A stretch of 64,000 nt of DNA from Proteiniphilum sp. UBA5384 (GTDB lineage: Bacteria > Bacteroidota > Bacteroidia > Bacteroidales > Dysgonomonadaceae): positions 179,840-243,839 of the forward strand of contig NZ_DHOS01000052.1 in assembly GCF_002410825.1 (NCBI RefSeq), read 5' to 3'. The position numbers and the translations under genes are program-made. Below are positions 43,693-53,030 of the stretch, piece after piece. Every line of letters begins with the position of its first letter. The first letter of the stretch is position 1. A model generated the notes under the pieces. It ran no database searches. It was given only the letters and a program-made list of their open reading frames with translations, and was not told where the DNA came from.

Positions 43693-45345
43693 TTATTCCG
43701 TTTTAAGTTTATAAGGGTGCGATAATCTGATAAATGAGTTATGCAATGCTTTGCAATAAGCTTCCTGATAATAATGGATGAAGTGTGCCCAATCGGCCAT
43801 GTGGGCAAGCGCAGAAGCACTTTGTTTCGATAACTTTACTTGTTCATTACTTTGCAATGTCAACTCATAGATAAGAGAAGCTATCTCCCCTGTTACGTCG
43901 GAATGATTTTTATCGTCGCGATAGATTACTTCAATGCCATCGCTGATTCCTTCTTTTTTGTCGCCCTCCTTCTTTGCCCAGACGCCGAATCCAGCCAATG
44001 TGGTAGTGATGGTAGGGACGGAAAAGGCGATGCTCTCATGGGGAGTATAACCCCATGGTTCATAATAGGAGGGAAAGACCGTCATATCAAGGCCGATCAG
44101 CAGATCATAATAAGGAAGATTGAATATGCCATCGTCCCCATTCAGGTAGGAAGGAACAAAAATAATTTTTACCCGCTCTTCCGTGGAGTTACAAAATCCC
44201 AAACGTTGGATATGGTTCATCACCATGTCATGCTGCGGATCAACCAGCTCATGAGTAATAAAAGGACATCCCCGGGAGAAATCTTTCCGAGGCCCTTTTA
44301 CCCATCCGGGTACCATGATAAATGCGATGACATCTTTTGTCAGTTCCGGCATTTTACGGAGCAGATTCATGGCATCGATAAATATATCGATACCTTTATT
44401 TTTATATTCATACCTGCCGCTGGTAGCAATCAATAAAGCGTCAGGGTGAATAGTATGGCCGACTATTTTCTCGGCCACATTAAATAATACCTTTCTCGCT
44501 CTTTTGCGTGCGTGTGTATGATCCGCTCCTTGGGGAATAAAATCTTTTTCAAAGCCGTTTGGGGTTACTATGTCGGGTTGCCGCTGCAGTAGTTGTGTAC
44601 ATTCAACGGCGGTGATATCACTGACGGTAGTGAAACAGTCGACATATTGTGCGGCTTTTTTCTCAATGGAGTGTTTGGCTGTCATATTCAGCTGACGGGC
44701 CATCTGGTCACCGTTATATTCTTGCAGGTGATCGTATAAGGGGAGGTTATTGCCTGCGATAGATCGTCCGATGGAAGTGGCATGGGTAGTAAAGAGGGTA
44801 GCGATACTGGGCACATGCTTTCTCAGGTAGAGGGCCGTGGCTCCTGTCATCCATTCGTTGCAATGGACGATCACATTTTCTGCTTCCAGGTGGTGGAAAC
44901 GGTAAAAACTTTCTATTACCATTCCTGTAGCGTAGGCGAACATCGTCGATTCATGATAGTCGCCATAAGCGGCAATCGAATCTACCCCCCAATCCATCCA
45001 CATTTCAGCATAGATATCATTCTGCTTCTCAAAGAAAGCGTCGAATTTTACCAGAAAGACGATCGGCTCACCGGGTACTTTCCATCGTCCGATACGGACA
45101 GGAAGATGTTGATTGTGCGATGCGAATTCACTCCATGATGAAAAGAGGGTCTTATCCTCCTTAAACCAAGGGTTTTCCTGTGTACCCCACACATCGGGGC
45201 CAATGAAAAATATGCGGTTTGTGTAAATTTTCTGTAGAATATTGGCCCGTGTGGATAAGACGGTATAAATACCGCCTACTTTGTTGCATACTTCCCAACT
45301 GGTCTCAAAGAGGTAATCAGGTGTATGCCTGGCATCTATCTCCAT
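43693..45345 (-). CDS. Glycogen synthase, GT3 family
   Basis: The 550-residue protein resembles the eukaryotic-type (GT3) glycogen synthase found in many Bacteroidetes. The N-terminal substrate motif is LFETSWEVCNKVGGIYTVLSTRA. The middle segment TTHATSIGRSIAGNN and the catalytic segment FPSYYEPWGYTPHESIAF, with its Glu pair, are present. It adds glucose from a UDP- or ADP-glucose donor to growing alpha-glucan. It is the first gene of the operon with glgP, and its promoter overlaps that of mfd. Confidence 0.93.
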   Translation of the reverse strand: MEIDARHTPDYLFETSWEVCNKVGGIYTVLSTRANILQKIYTNRIFFIGPDVWGTQENPWFKEDKTLFSSWSEFASHNQHLPVRIGRWKVPGEPIVFLVKFDAFFEKQNDIYAEMWMDWGVDSIAAYGDYHESTMFAYATGMVIESFYRFHHLEAENVIVHCNEWMTGATALYLRKHVPSIATLFTTHATSIGRSIAGNNLPLYDHLQEYNGDQMARQLNMTAKHSIEKKAAQYVDCFTTVSDITAVECTQLLQRQPDIVTPNGFEKDFIPQGADHTHARKRARKVLFNVAEKIVGHTIHPDALLIATSGRYEYKNKGIDIFIDAMNLLRKMPELTKDVIAFIMVPGWVKGPRKDFSRGCPFITHELVDPQHDMVMNHIQRLGFCNSTEERVKIIFVPSYLNGDDGIFNLPYYDLLIGLDMTVFPSYYEPWGYTPHESIAFSVPTITTTLAGFGVWAKKEGDKKEGISDGIEVIYRDDKNHSDVTGEIASLIYELTLQSNEQVKLSKQSASALAHMADWAHFIHYYQEAYCKALHNSFIRLSHPYKLKTE

Positions 45346-45373
45346 ATATGATTATTTTCTTGTCTACAGGAAG

Positions 45374-45404
45374 CAAAGATAGTAAAAAAAATGGCTTATC
45401 TTTG
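45374..45404. promoter_or_regulatory. Divergent overlapping promoters for glycogen operon and mfd
   Basis: CAAAGATA (45374-45381) is the minus-strand -7 box (TATCTTTG, followed by C) of the glycogen synthase gene. TATCTTTG (45397-45404) is the plus-strand -7 box of mfd. They form an 8-base inverted repeat with a 15-base spacer, so each -33 region falls on the opposite -7 box. The mfd leader would be only about 8-10 bases. Confidence 0.65.
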
Positions 45405-45418
45405 TAACTTTCTTCTGA

Positions 45419-48400
45419 ATGGTTGAAACAATAGACATTGACCAATTACGGCAATTGATAGGGAAACATCCCAACCTGTCGGCGGCAGACTCGTTACTGA
45501 AAGAAATGCAGGTCTTATCTGTAACGGGATTGCATGGGTCTTCGCGTGCTTTGTTTGCCGGGGAATTATTCTACAGACAACCTCGGACCTACCTTTATAT
45601 ACTCAATGATGCCGAGACGGCAGGTTATTTTTACCATGACCTCACCCAGATGATGGGATCTACCGATATACTCTTTTTTCCGTCGGCCTATAAAAGAGCC
45701 GCCAAATACGGCCAGATAGACCGTGCCAACGAGGTGTTGAGGGCCGGGGTCTTAAGCCGCCTCCAGGGTGTGAGTGAGCCATCGGTTATTGTGAGTTATC
45801 CCGATGCATTGACAGAGAAGACGGTTTCCCGTGATCAGCTGGCGGTGAATACATTGAAGGTGTCTGTGGGAGACCGTATCGACAGTGCGTTTGTAAGCGA
45901 AATGCTCGACAGTCAGGGGTTCCTGCTTTCGGATTATGTGTACGAACCGGGGCAATATGCGGTGCGGGGGAGTATCCTCGATGTTTTCTCTTTCTCGAGT
46001 GAATATCCTTATCGTATCGATTTTTTCGGGGATGAGGTGGAGACTATTCGTAATTTCGACCTGGAATCGCAATTGTCTAAAGAGAAATTCAATGAAATCC
46101 GGATTGTTCCCGAATTCGGCCGGAATAGCGCTAAAAATGCTTCGTTATTCGGCCTTCTTCCTGCCGGCTCGGTGATAGGCACGGAAGATATGCGTTGGAT
46201 TGCCAGCCGGGTGGAGTCAATCAACGAAGATGAACTGCATATCGATCCGAAAGATGAGGAGTTTGTGAAAGCCGATCTACTCTCGAAAATAGATTTCATG
46301 GAGAGCATCCACTCGTTCCGGCAGATTCGTTTTGACAATAAGATGCTGAATACTCCTGATGCTGTCATTTCTTTCAATACATCGATGCAGCCTCTTTATC
46401 ACAAGAATTTCGATTTGCTGAGTGAATCGTTGCATCGTTTTACAGACGAGGGGTATACCATTTATATATTAAGTGACAGCGAAAAGCAACAGAAAAGGCT
46501 TTTCCATATATTTGAAGATCGCGAAGACTCTATCTCCTTTATACCGGTCAATAAAACATTGCACGAGGGTTTTTCGGACGAGACGCTAAAAATATGTTGC
46601 TTTACTGATCACCAGATATTTGACCGTTTTCATAAGTACAGCCTGAAGTCCGACCAGGCGCGGTCGGGCAAAATCGCGCTCACCTTGAAAGAGATCAACC
46701 AGCTTCAGCAAGGTGACTATGTGGTGCATATGGACCATGGTATCGGCCGGTTTGCCGGATTGGTACGGCTGCGTATCGGCGACAAGGTACAGGAGGTGAT
46801 CAAGCTTCTTTATAAGAATAACGATGCGGTGTTTGTTTCTATCCATTCATTGCATAAGATATCAAAATACAAAGGAAAGGAAGGTGAAGAACCACAGTTG
46901 AATAAACTGGGATCAGGAGCGTGGGAGAAGGTAAAGGAACGGACCAAGAAGAAAATTAAGGATATAGCCCGCGACCTGATAAAACTTTATGCCCAACGTC
47001 AACAGGAGAAAGGATTCGCTTTCTCGAAAGATACCTATCTGCAGACGGAATTGGAAGCGTCATTTATGTATGAAGATACGCCGGACCAGGTGAAGGCGAC
47101 ACGCGACGTGAAAAACGATATGCAGAGCGAGCGCCCGATGGACAGGCTGGTCTGTGGTGATGTGGGCTTCGGAAAGACCGAGGTGGCTATCCGGGCTGCC
47201 TTCAAAGCGGCGACCGACGGGAAACAAACGGCAGTATTAGTTCCCACTACTGTACTGGCTACCCAGCATTACCATACTTTCAGCGACAGGCTGGCTGATT
47301 TCCCTGTAAAAGTCGATTACTTGAGTCGTGCACGTTCGGCTAAAGAGCAAAAAGAGATATTGCACCGATTGAAAGAGGGAAAAATAGATATCCTGATCGG
47401 TACGCACCGTCTGGTGGGCAAAGATGTGGAGTTTAAGGACCTAGGGCTGCTGATCATCGACGAAGAGCAGAAATTCGGTGTATCTGTCAAAGAAAAGCTC
47501 AAGCAGCTGAAAGTGAATGTGGATACGCTTACCATGACAGCTACTCCTATCCCCCGCACATTGCAGTTCTCGCTGATGGGATCGCGCGACCTTTCCACCA
47601 TCGGGACACCTCCGCCCAACCGTTATCCCATACAAACAGAGGTGCATACGTTTGATATAGACCTTATTCGCGATGCCATCAATTTTGAATTGAACCGGAA
47701 CGGGCAATTGTTCATCGTGAACAACCGCATCAAGAATATTTATGAACTGGAAGCCCTGATCAAGCGGGAAATACCGGGGGTGCGTGTAGCGGTGGGACAT
47801 GGACAGATGGATCCGAAAAAACTGGAAGGTGTGATTGAGGATTTTATCAATCATGAACAGGATGTGCTGATTGCTACTACTATTATTGAGTCGGGTATCG
47901 ATATGCCCAATGTAAATACCATTATTGTGATGGATGCCCAGAATTTCGGATTGAGCGACCTGCACCAGTTGCGGGGCAGGGTGGGACGAAGTAACCGGAA
48001 GGCATTCTGTTACTTGCTGGCACCTCCTTTTTATACGTTGAGTACTGACTCCCGGAGGCGTCTTCAGGCGATAGAGAATTTCGCCGAATTGGGAAGCGGC
48101 CTTCATATTGCCATGCAGGATTTGGATATCCGCGGGGCTGGAAATCTGCTGGGAGCTGAACAAAGTGGTTTCATTGCCGACCTGGGATATGAAACTTATC
48201 AGAAGATATTGACCGAAGCAGTACAGGAGTTGAGGAAAGATGAATTCTCTGAATTACATAAAGCTCAACAGGCTGAAAAGGCACAGGCATACAATTTTGT
48301 AGATGATGTGTTGGTGGAAAGCGACCTGGAACTAATGTTCCCGATAACTTACATCCCGAATGATGCGGAACGTGTAGGAATTTACCGTGAAATGGACAAT

Positions 48401-48769
48401 ATGGAGTCGGAGACGGAAATCATGGATTTCATGAAACGGCTGGAAGATCGCTTCGGTAAAATTCCCACGCAGGGTAGGGAACTTATCCGTATTGTACGGC
48501 TTCGCCGTATTGCCAAGTCGTTAGGAATAGAAAAAGTGATGCTGAAAAACGGGCAGATGATCCTTTTCCTGATTTCTGATCCGGAATCACCTTATTACAG
48601 CTCACCGGTATTCGACCGGTTATTGGATTTTGTGCAGAAACAAGCGCGCCGCTGCCGCCTGCAGGAGAAAGGTCAGAAACGGTCGGTAGTGATCAGCGGT
48701 GTGGAGACTGTGGAAATGGCAGTAGTTTTACTGGAAGAGATTACCAAAGGAGAACCGATACAGGTGTAA
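45419..48769 (+). CDS. mfd: Transcription-repair coupling factor
   Basis: This 1116-residue ATPase removes RNA polymerase stalled at DNA damage and recruits the UvrA repair complex. The UvrB-like N-terminal module is followed by the RNA-polymerase-interacting domain (GDYVVHMDHGIGRFAGL near residue 430). The helicase-like motor has VCGDVGFGKTEVA near 580 and DEEQKFG near 680. HQLRGRVGRS is a later motif, and the C-terminal TRCF domain (VGIYREMDNMESE) completes it. Length is normal. Confidence 0.95.
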   Translation: MVETIDIDQLRQLIGKHPNLSAADSLLKEMQVLSVTGLHGSSRALFAGELFYRQPRTYLYILNDAETAGYFYHDLTQMMGSTDILFFPSAYKRAAKYGQIDRANEVLRAGVLSRLQGVSEPSVIVSYPDALTEKTVSRDQLAVNTLKVSVGDRIDSAFVSEMLDSQGFLLSDYVYEPGQYAVRGSILDVFSFSSEYPYRIDFFGDEVETIRNFDLESQLSKEKFNEIRIVPEFGRNSAKNASLFGLLPAGSVIGTEDMRWIASRVESINEDELHIDPKDEEFVKADLLSKIDFMESIHSFRQIRFDNKMLNTPDAVISFNTSMQPLYHKNFDLLSESLHRFTDEGYTIYILSDSEKQQKRLFHIFEDREDSISFIPVNKTLHEGFSDETLKICCFTDHQIFDRFHKYSLKSDQARSGKIALTLKEINQLQQGDYVVHMDHGIGRFAGLVRLRIGDKVQEVIKLLYKNNDAVFVSIHSLHKISKYKGKEGEEPQLNKLGSGAWEKVKERTKKKIKDIARDLIKLYAQRQQEKGFAFSKDTYLQTELEASFMYEDTPDQVKATRDVKNDMQSERPMDRLVCGDVGFGKTEVAIRAAFKAATDGKQTAVLVPTTVLATQHYHTFSDRLADFPVKVDYLSRARSAKEQKEILHRLKEGKIDILIGTHRLVGKDVEFKDLGLLIIDEEQKFGVSVKEKLKQLKVNVDTLTMTATPIPRTLQFSLMGSRDLSTIGTPPPNRYPIQTEVHTFDIDLIRDAINFELNRNGQLFIVNNRIKNIYELEALIKREIPGVRVAVGHGQMDPKKLEGVIEDFINHEQDVLIATTIIESGIDMPNVNTIIVMDAQNFGLSDLHQLRGRVGRSNRKAFCYLLAPPFYTLSTDSRRRLQAIENFAELGSGLHIAMQDLDIRGAGNLLGAEQSGFIADLGYETYQKILTEAVQELRKDEFSELHKAQQAEKAQAYNFVDDVLVESDLELMFPITYIPNDAERVGIYREMDNMESETEIMDFMKRLEDRFGKIPTQGRELIRIVRLRRIAKSLGIEKVMLKNGQMILFLISDPESPYYSSPVFDRLLDFVQKQARRCRLQEKGQKRSVVISGVETVEMAVVLLEEITKGEPIQV

Positions 48770-48810
48770 TGATTCGGTATAAAGCCACGGTAATCTCCTG
48801 AAGCGGTGAA

Positions 48811-49632
48811 TCAAATTACAAAATCATACGGACTGGAAAAATCCCGTACCATACGGATCTTTACATCGATCGAATTGGATACCAGGGAGTAGGGGACTAC
48901 GCTTCGTGTAAGCCACGCACCGCCTCCGATCACAGAATCGTGACCGACGATCGTTTTCCCTCCCAGAATAGTGGCATTGGCATATATCACCACGTTGTCT
49001 TCCACTGTAGGATGCCGTTTCACATCCGACAGCTTCTTCTCTACATATAAAGCGCCGAGCGTCACACCTTGATATATTTTTACATTGTTGCCTATTAGGG
49101 TGGTCTCACCGATAACGATCCCCGTTCCGTGGTCCATAAACAGGTTCTTGCCTATCCGGGCAGCAGGATGGATATCGATGCCTACCCTGGAGTGGGCGTA
49201 TTCTGAAAAGAGACGGGCGATTAAGGGGACTCCCAGTCGGTGCATTTCATGGGCTATGCGATGAACACATAAGGCATAAAACCCGGGATAAGTAAGGATT
49301 ACCTCTTCTATGCTTTTGGCAGCAGGGTCGGATTTAAGGTAACAGTTCGCGTCTTTATAGAGCCTTTCGTGGAGCGAAGGGAGTTGCCCTAAAAAAGATT
49401 CGATGATCTTATTGGCCTTCTGCTCACCGGTAAGTGCACTGATATTGGTGTACAGCTTTCCTGTTGTTATCCGCAATCCTTCATGAACATCCACCGGCTC
49501 CGGACAATCGCAGATAGGAAACATCAACGAGATAAGCGCTTCAATGACTTCCTCCAATTCGCATTTGTTAATGGGAATACTTATGGATTGGGGGTTGAAC
49601 TGTTGGATGAGTTTTTCCATCTTGTCTGTCAT
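48811..49632 (-). CDS. cysE: Serine O-acetyltransferase
   Basis: This 273-residue enzyme makes O-acetylserine from serine and acetyl-CoA, the first step of cysteine synthesis. An N-terminal helical domain is followed by a left-handed beta-helix of hexapeptide repeats: DIHPAARIGKNLFMDHGTGIVIGETTLIGNNVKIYQGVTLGAL, with the catalytic His in MDHGTG. The tail VSNSIDVKIRMV is typical. It lies 11 bases after the DUF4954 gene, itself a beta-helix protein, and the two should be cotranscribed. An alternative start at 49620 is possible. Confidence 0.9.
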   Translation of the reverse strand: MTDKMEKLIQQFNPQSISIPINKCELEEVIEALISLMFPICDCPEPVDVHEGLRITTGKLYTNISALTGEQKANKIIESFLGQLPSLHERLYKDANCYLKSDPAAKSIEEVILTYPGFYALCVHRIAHEMHRLGVPLIARLFSEYAHSRVGIDIHPAARIGKNLFMDHGTGIVIGETTLIGNNVKIYQGVTLGALYVEKKLSDVKRHPTVEDNVVIYANATILGGKTIVGHDSVIGGGAWLTRSVVPYSLVSNSIDVKIRMVRDFSSPYDFVI

Positions 49633-49643
49633 AACTCTCTGTT

Positions 49644-51632
49644 TTATTGTATATCTCTTATTCTTTCTATTAATTCGTTACCCAGAGCCTTTTTTTCTTC
49701 GATATGCTGTAATGTGGCAACCACAAAAGGGTTCTTGTCGAAAGCCCCACGTACGTATTCGAAATCTATGGCCCGGTCCTGAATATTACCGTCGGCACCA
49801 AAACCGGTTTTGAAGGAGAGTGAGAATTCTTTTTTTGCATCGCTGTAGATCATCTCGTCCAGCCCAATCACGGCTTCTTTCCATTTTTCTACGATGGCAA
49901 TTATATCGACAGCCGTGATTTCATTGCTTTTGATGCCGTAAAACGACTGGATTTTGTCCCATGCCCATGTCCATTCGTTCTCGTAATACTCTTCGTGCAG
50001 TTTCCGGAATACATGGTTTATCTCTTTCAATTTTGTGATCTCCCCCGCTTCTATTTTGCAGAGTAACTCGTCGATTTCTGATTTGGGGGCGATCAATCCG
50101 GAGACGTCTACCCATTCGCCTAATCCGGGTGCTCCTTTGGGTTGGAGCCGTTGTCGGATCTCTTCGTTATTTTTAAATCGGATGTTTTCTAACCGTTTGA
50201 TAATGGAATTCCCCAGAAATTTATGGATGATAATTTCATAGAGTTTTAATCCTCTCCGGAGTGATGAATTGGAGATGACGCAGCTTTGGAAGGTGTAGAA
50301 TTCAGATGTCTCTCCGGCTACGGCCCGGAGATCCTTGAGGATTTCAATACCGGCAAATACTTTTTGTATGGTGTAGGGGCTGAGCAGATTAAAATTGATG
50401 CAATCGAGCCGGTCAGGATCCTTGCGGCGGTCTCTCTCCGGCCATTTCTTGGCATCGCGGATGGTGCCCACGCTACGCAGATTGACGCCCGGTGCAATAT
50501 GGGTTCCGTTGTCTTTTTCTACCAGATAGGAGAAAGGGAGGTTGGAGGTATCGGCATGTTTATAGTGGCGTCCCAAAATCAGGGAGAAAGGTCCTACTTT
50601 CGCAGGCCATAACACGTAAGAGTTGCTGGTAGTCTTGGCCCCCCGTTCAATGATCCCCTGGTGGATAGGTCCCAGTTTATACATGTGATTGCTCTGGTTG
50701 GATCCCGATCCGGCATTCATAAAGGAAAACATACCGGCTATGAGCAATGTCGATTTGTGATGGGTAACGGTATAGGGACCGGCAAAGAGTGCGCAGGCTT
50801 CTCCATTCTCGCCCTGGCAATTGCTGAAAAAGAGCGAGTCGGAAGCGGAATAACCGTGGTCGATATGACAGGCCTGACCGATAAAACAGCGGGAGATAAT
50901 GGATCCACCGTCGATCTTTGAACCCGAACAGACAATAAAATCTTCGGCAATCACGTTACGTCCGATATAAATCGGATCATATTCATTGCTGTTGATACTC
51001 CCGTTTTTAAGTTTCATTGCACCGGTAATCTTACAGAAGGAGCCTATTCGCACGTTTTTGATATAACCAACATTCACAATCTTGCAATTATGTTCGATAA
51101 TTCCCCTGTCGGAAGCATGTTTCTCGCAATAGTAGTCGATGATTGCTTTCATTTGCCCGATCAGTTTCGGTCGATGTCGATAGAGGGAATAGATATAAGC
51201 GAAATGGGCCGAGAGTTTATCATTAATATGTACTTCCCGTCCGCCGGTTTCATTCAGTACGTTGACTTCCACTCCATTCCCGAATGAAGTCATGCCATCC
51301 ACCAGGATTACATCTACATTTTGAATAAAGCAATTATCGCCAATGGTGTAATTAGCGATATAATTTTGTACGTTCTCGATCACTACATTATCGCCGATGG
51401 TGCAGTTATGAATGACAACGCGATTAATGCCGGTATGCTTTTCCAATCCACCGGACAGGAAAAATGTCTTTTCAAATATCCCCAGCTCCACTTTGCCGGA
51501 GAATTGGCTTTCATTTACATAACGAGGATCGAAGCCTTCTTTTACAGTGACCAATCCCCAATCTGTGCTACTGCATCCGTTCTTCTCCAATAGATCGATT
51601 TCGGACTGTTTTAAGTTTCTGAAAACTTGCAT
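49644..51632 (-). CDS. DUF4954 protein with left-handed beta-helix, function unknown
   Basis: The 662-residue product is a Bacteroidetes family I recognise as DUF4954. Its N-terminal half contains hexapeptide-repeat coils: GDNVVIENVQNYIANYTIGDNCFIQNVDVILVDG, VRIGSFCKITGAM, VIAEDFIVCSGSKIDGGSIISRCFIG and ACHIDHGYSASDS. These resemble acyltransferase or nucleotidyltransferase beta-helices. The C-terminal third is helical. No signal peptide is seen, so it should be cytoplasmic. It precedes cysE by 11 bases. A role in acyl or sugar-nucleotide transfer is only a guess. Confidence 0.82.
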   Translation of the reverse strand: MQVFRNLKQSEIDLLEKNGCSSTDWGLVTVKEGFDPRYVNESQFSGKVELGIFEKTFFLSGGLEKHTGINRVVIHNCTIGDNVVIENVQNYIANYTIGDNCFIQNVDVILVDGMTSFGNGVEVNVLNETGGREVHINDKLSAHFAYIYSLYRHRPKLIGQMKAIIDYYCEKHASDRGIIEHNCKIVNVGYIKNVRIGSFCKITGAMKLKNGSINSNEYDPIYIGRNVIAEDFIVCSGSKIDGGSIISRCFIGQACHIDHGYSASDSLFFSNCQGENGEACALFAGPYTVTHHKSTLLIAGMFSFMNAGSGSNQSNHMYKLGPIHQGIIERGAKTTSNSYVLWPAKVGPFSLILGRHYKHADTSNLPFSYLVEKDNGTHIAPGVNLRSVGTIRDAKKWPERDRRKDPDRLDCINFNLLSPYTIQKVFAGIEILKDLRAVAGETSEFYTFQSCVISNSSLRRGLKLYEIIIHKFLGNSIIKRLENIRFKNNEEIRQRLQPKGAPGLGEWVDVSGLIAPKSEIDELLCKIEAGEITKLKEINHVFRKLHEEYYENEWTWAWDKIQSFYGIKSNEITAVDIIAIVEKWKEAVIGLDEMIYSDAKKEFSLSFKTGFGADGNIQDRAIDFEYVRGAFDKNPFVVATLQHIEEKKALGNELIERIRDIQ

Positions 51633-51648
51633 GATTCAATGTGAATAA

Positions 51649-51698
51649 TCCCGATAAATCGGGACAGGTAATACCACTCCCGATGAATCGGGACAAGT
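51649..51698. repeat. Dispersed palindromic repeat, two near-identical units
   Basis: TCCCGATAAATCGGGACAGG (51649-51668) and TCCCGATGAATCGGGACAAG (51678-51697) are 29 bases apart. Each contains a perfect palindrome (TCCCGAT / ATCGGGA) and the tail ACARG. Degenerate copies occur at 18126-18182. They lie upstream of the DUF4954 gene on the minus strand, between it and recA. Confidence 0.75.
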
Positions 51699-51747
51699 GG
51701 TGACTAATGATTCAAAGTAAATGGATAATTAGTCATTGGTAATCAAA

Positions 51748-51788
51748 ACAAAAAAAGAGGGTGAAATCACTCTGTGAAATACCTCTTT
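51748..51788 (-). terminator. Probable terminator of recA
   Basis: On the minus strand AAAGAGG (51788-51782) pairs with CCTCTTT, followed by further T, about eight bases after the recA stop. The inner part of the stem is imperfect, with TCAC/GTGA pairing around AGA. Confidence 0.55.
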
Positions 51789-51795
51789 AAATCTG

Positions 51796-52812
51796 TCAAT
51801 TAGTTCCCTTTAATGCGTCGAAAATGAGTTTTTCGAGTTCTTCCGCCAATTCGGGATTGTCTTTAATGGCGGCTTTGGCCGCATCGCGTCCCTGCCCCAG
51901 TTTGGTATCGTTATAGCTATACCATGAACCACTCTTCTTGATGATGCCCAGATCGGATCCCAAGTCGATAATCTCGCCTGTCCGGGAGATTCCTTCCCCA
52001 TACATGATATCGAATTCCGCTTTGCGGAATGGAGGGGCTAGCTTGTTTTTGACAACTCTCACGCGGGTAGGTTTCCCGATCTGTTCTTCCCCATCCTTGA
52101 TAGGAGTGCCATTGCCGCGGATGTCTAATCTTACTGAGGCATAGAATTTCAGAGCATTTCCTCCCGTAGTGGTTTCCGGATTGCCGAACATCACCCCGAT
52201 TTTTTCACGTAACTGGTTGATGAAAATACAGGTGGTATTGGTCTTGCTGATGGCGGAGGTGAGCTTCCTGAGTGCCTGCGACATTAATCGTGCCTGTAAC
52301 CCCACGTTAGAGTCTCCCATCTCTCCTTCGATTTCTTTTTTGGGCGTAAGGGCGGCTACCGAGTCTACAACAATAATGTCTACCGCAGAAGAGCGGATCA
52401 GCTGCTCAGCGATCTCCAGCGCTTCTTCACCGCTGCTCGGTTGTGAAATAAGCAATTCGTCAGTATTCACACCCAACTTCTCGGCATAAAAACGATCGAA
52501 TGCATGTTCGGCGTCTATGAAGGCTGCGACCCCTCCTGCTTTCTGTGCTTCAGCAATGGCATGAATAGCGAGAGTGGTCTTTCCCGATGACTCGGGACCG
52601 TAAATCTCAATGACACGTCCACGCGGATAACCACCCACACCCAGGGCCACGTTGAGTGCGATGGAGCCGGAGGAAATAACGGGGACCTCTTCCACTTTCT
52701 CATCACCCATCTTCATGATAGAGCCTTTGCCGTAGGTCTTTTCAATCTTGTCCATCGCTGCACGCAGCGCTTTTAATTTTTCACTGTTCTTGTTATCTTT
52801 TTCTTCTGCCAT
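51796..52812 (-). CDS. recA: DNA recombination protein RecA
   Basis: This 338-residue ATPase forms filaments on single-stranded DNA, pairs homologous DNA and mediates damage responses. The Walker A segment is EIYGPESSGKTTLAIHAIAEA. The Walker B and loop region contains VDIIVVDSVAALTPKKEIEGEMGD, and NQLREKIGVMFGNPETTTGG and GGNALKFYASVRLDI follow. It is complete. A leader of about 195 bases upstream holds direct repeats; the preceding gene on the strand is dprA, a partner in natural transformation. Confidence 0.96.
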   Translation of the reverse strand: MAEEKDNKNSEKLKALRAAMDKIEKTYGKGSIMKMGDEKVEEVPVISSGSIALNVALGVGGYPRGRVIEIYGPESSGKTTLAIHAIAEAQKAGGVAAFIDAEHAFDRFYAEKLGVNTDELLISQPSSGEEALEIAEQLIRSSAVDIIVVDSVAALTPKKEIEGEMGDSNVGLQARLMSQALRKLTSAISKTNTTCIFINQLREKIGVMFGNPETTTGGNALKFYASVRLDIRGNGTPIKDGEEQIGKPTRVRVVKNKLAPPFRKAEFDIMYGEGISRTGEIIDLGSDLGIIKKSGSWYSYNDTKLGQGRDAAKAAIKDNPELAEELEKLIFDALKGTN

Positions 52813-52907
52813 GTTTTTAGCTATATTTAATGTTTTGTGCTTGATTATATTGCCGGTTTATTAACCCCGGCCGTTCCCATACTCCAATATCTGCTCGGCG
52901 TGGTTTT

Positions 52908-52990
52908 CGTATCACCCCTTTTCTTATTGACATCACATTTGTGTGGTTGGACAGGCTATTTCCCGGAGACACGTATCACCCCATATCACC
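52908..52990 (-). repeat. Direct repeats in recA leader
   Basis: CGTATCACCCC occurs at 52908-52918 and 52972-52982 (64 bases apart). A partial copy, ATATCACC, follows directly at 52983-52990. On the mRNA side these read GGGGTGATACG. No protein is encoded in this gap. They could bind a regulator of recA or form RNA structure. Confidence 0.5.
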
Positions 52991-53013
52991 TTTGAATCTT
53001 AAATACCCAAAAC

Positions 53014-53021
53014 CAAAGATA
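53014..53021 (-). promoter_or_regulatory. Candidate -7 box of recA
   Basis: TATCTTTG on the minus strand is a perfect -7 match, just after the dprA stop codon. No TTTG is found at the expected upstream spacing. It would give recA a leader of about 195 bases. Confidence 0.45.
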
Positions 53022-53030
53022 TAAAAAAAA

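Noticed and set aside
47441..48163. Minus-strand open frame of 240 codons inside mfd
   Set aside because: It is opposite the conserved mfd motor domain and shows no domain of its own.
28457..51740. AATGACTAATTA-like strings upstream of mutS and near the DUF4954 gene
   Set aside because: Similar A+T-rich strings occur in several gaps, but the shared core is short and of low complexity, so no repeat family is claimed.
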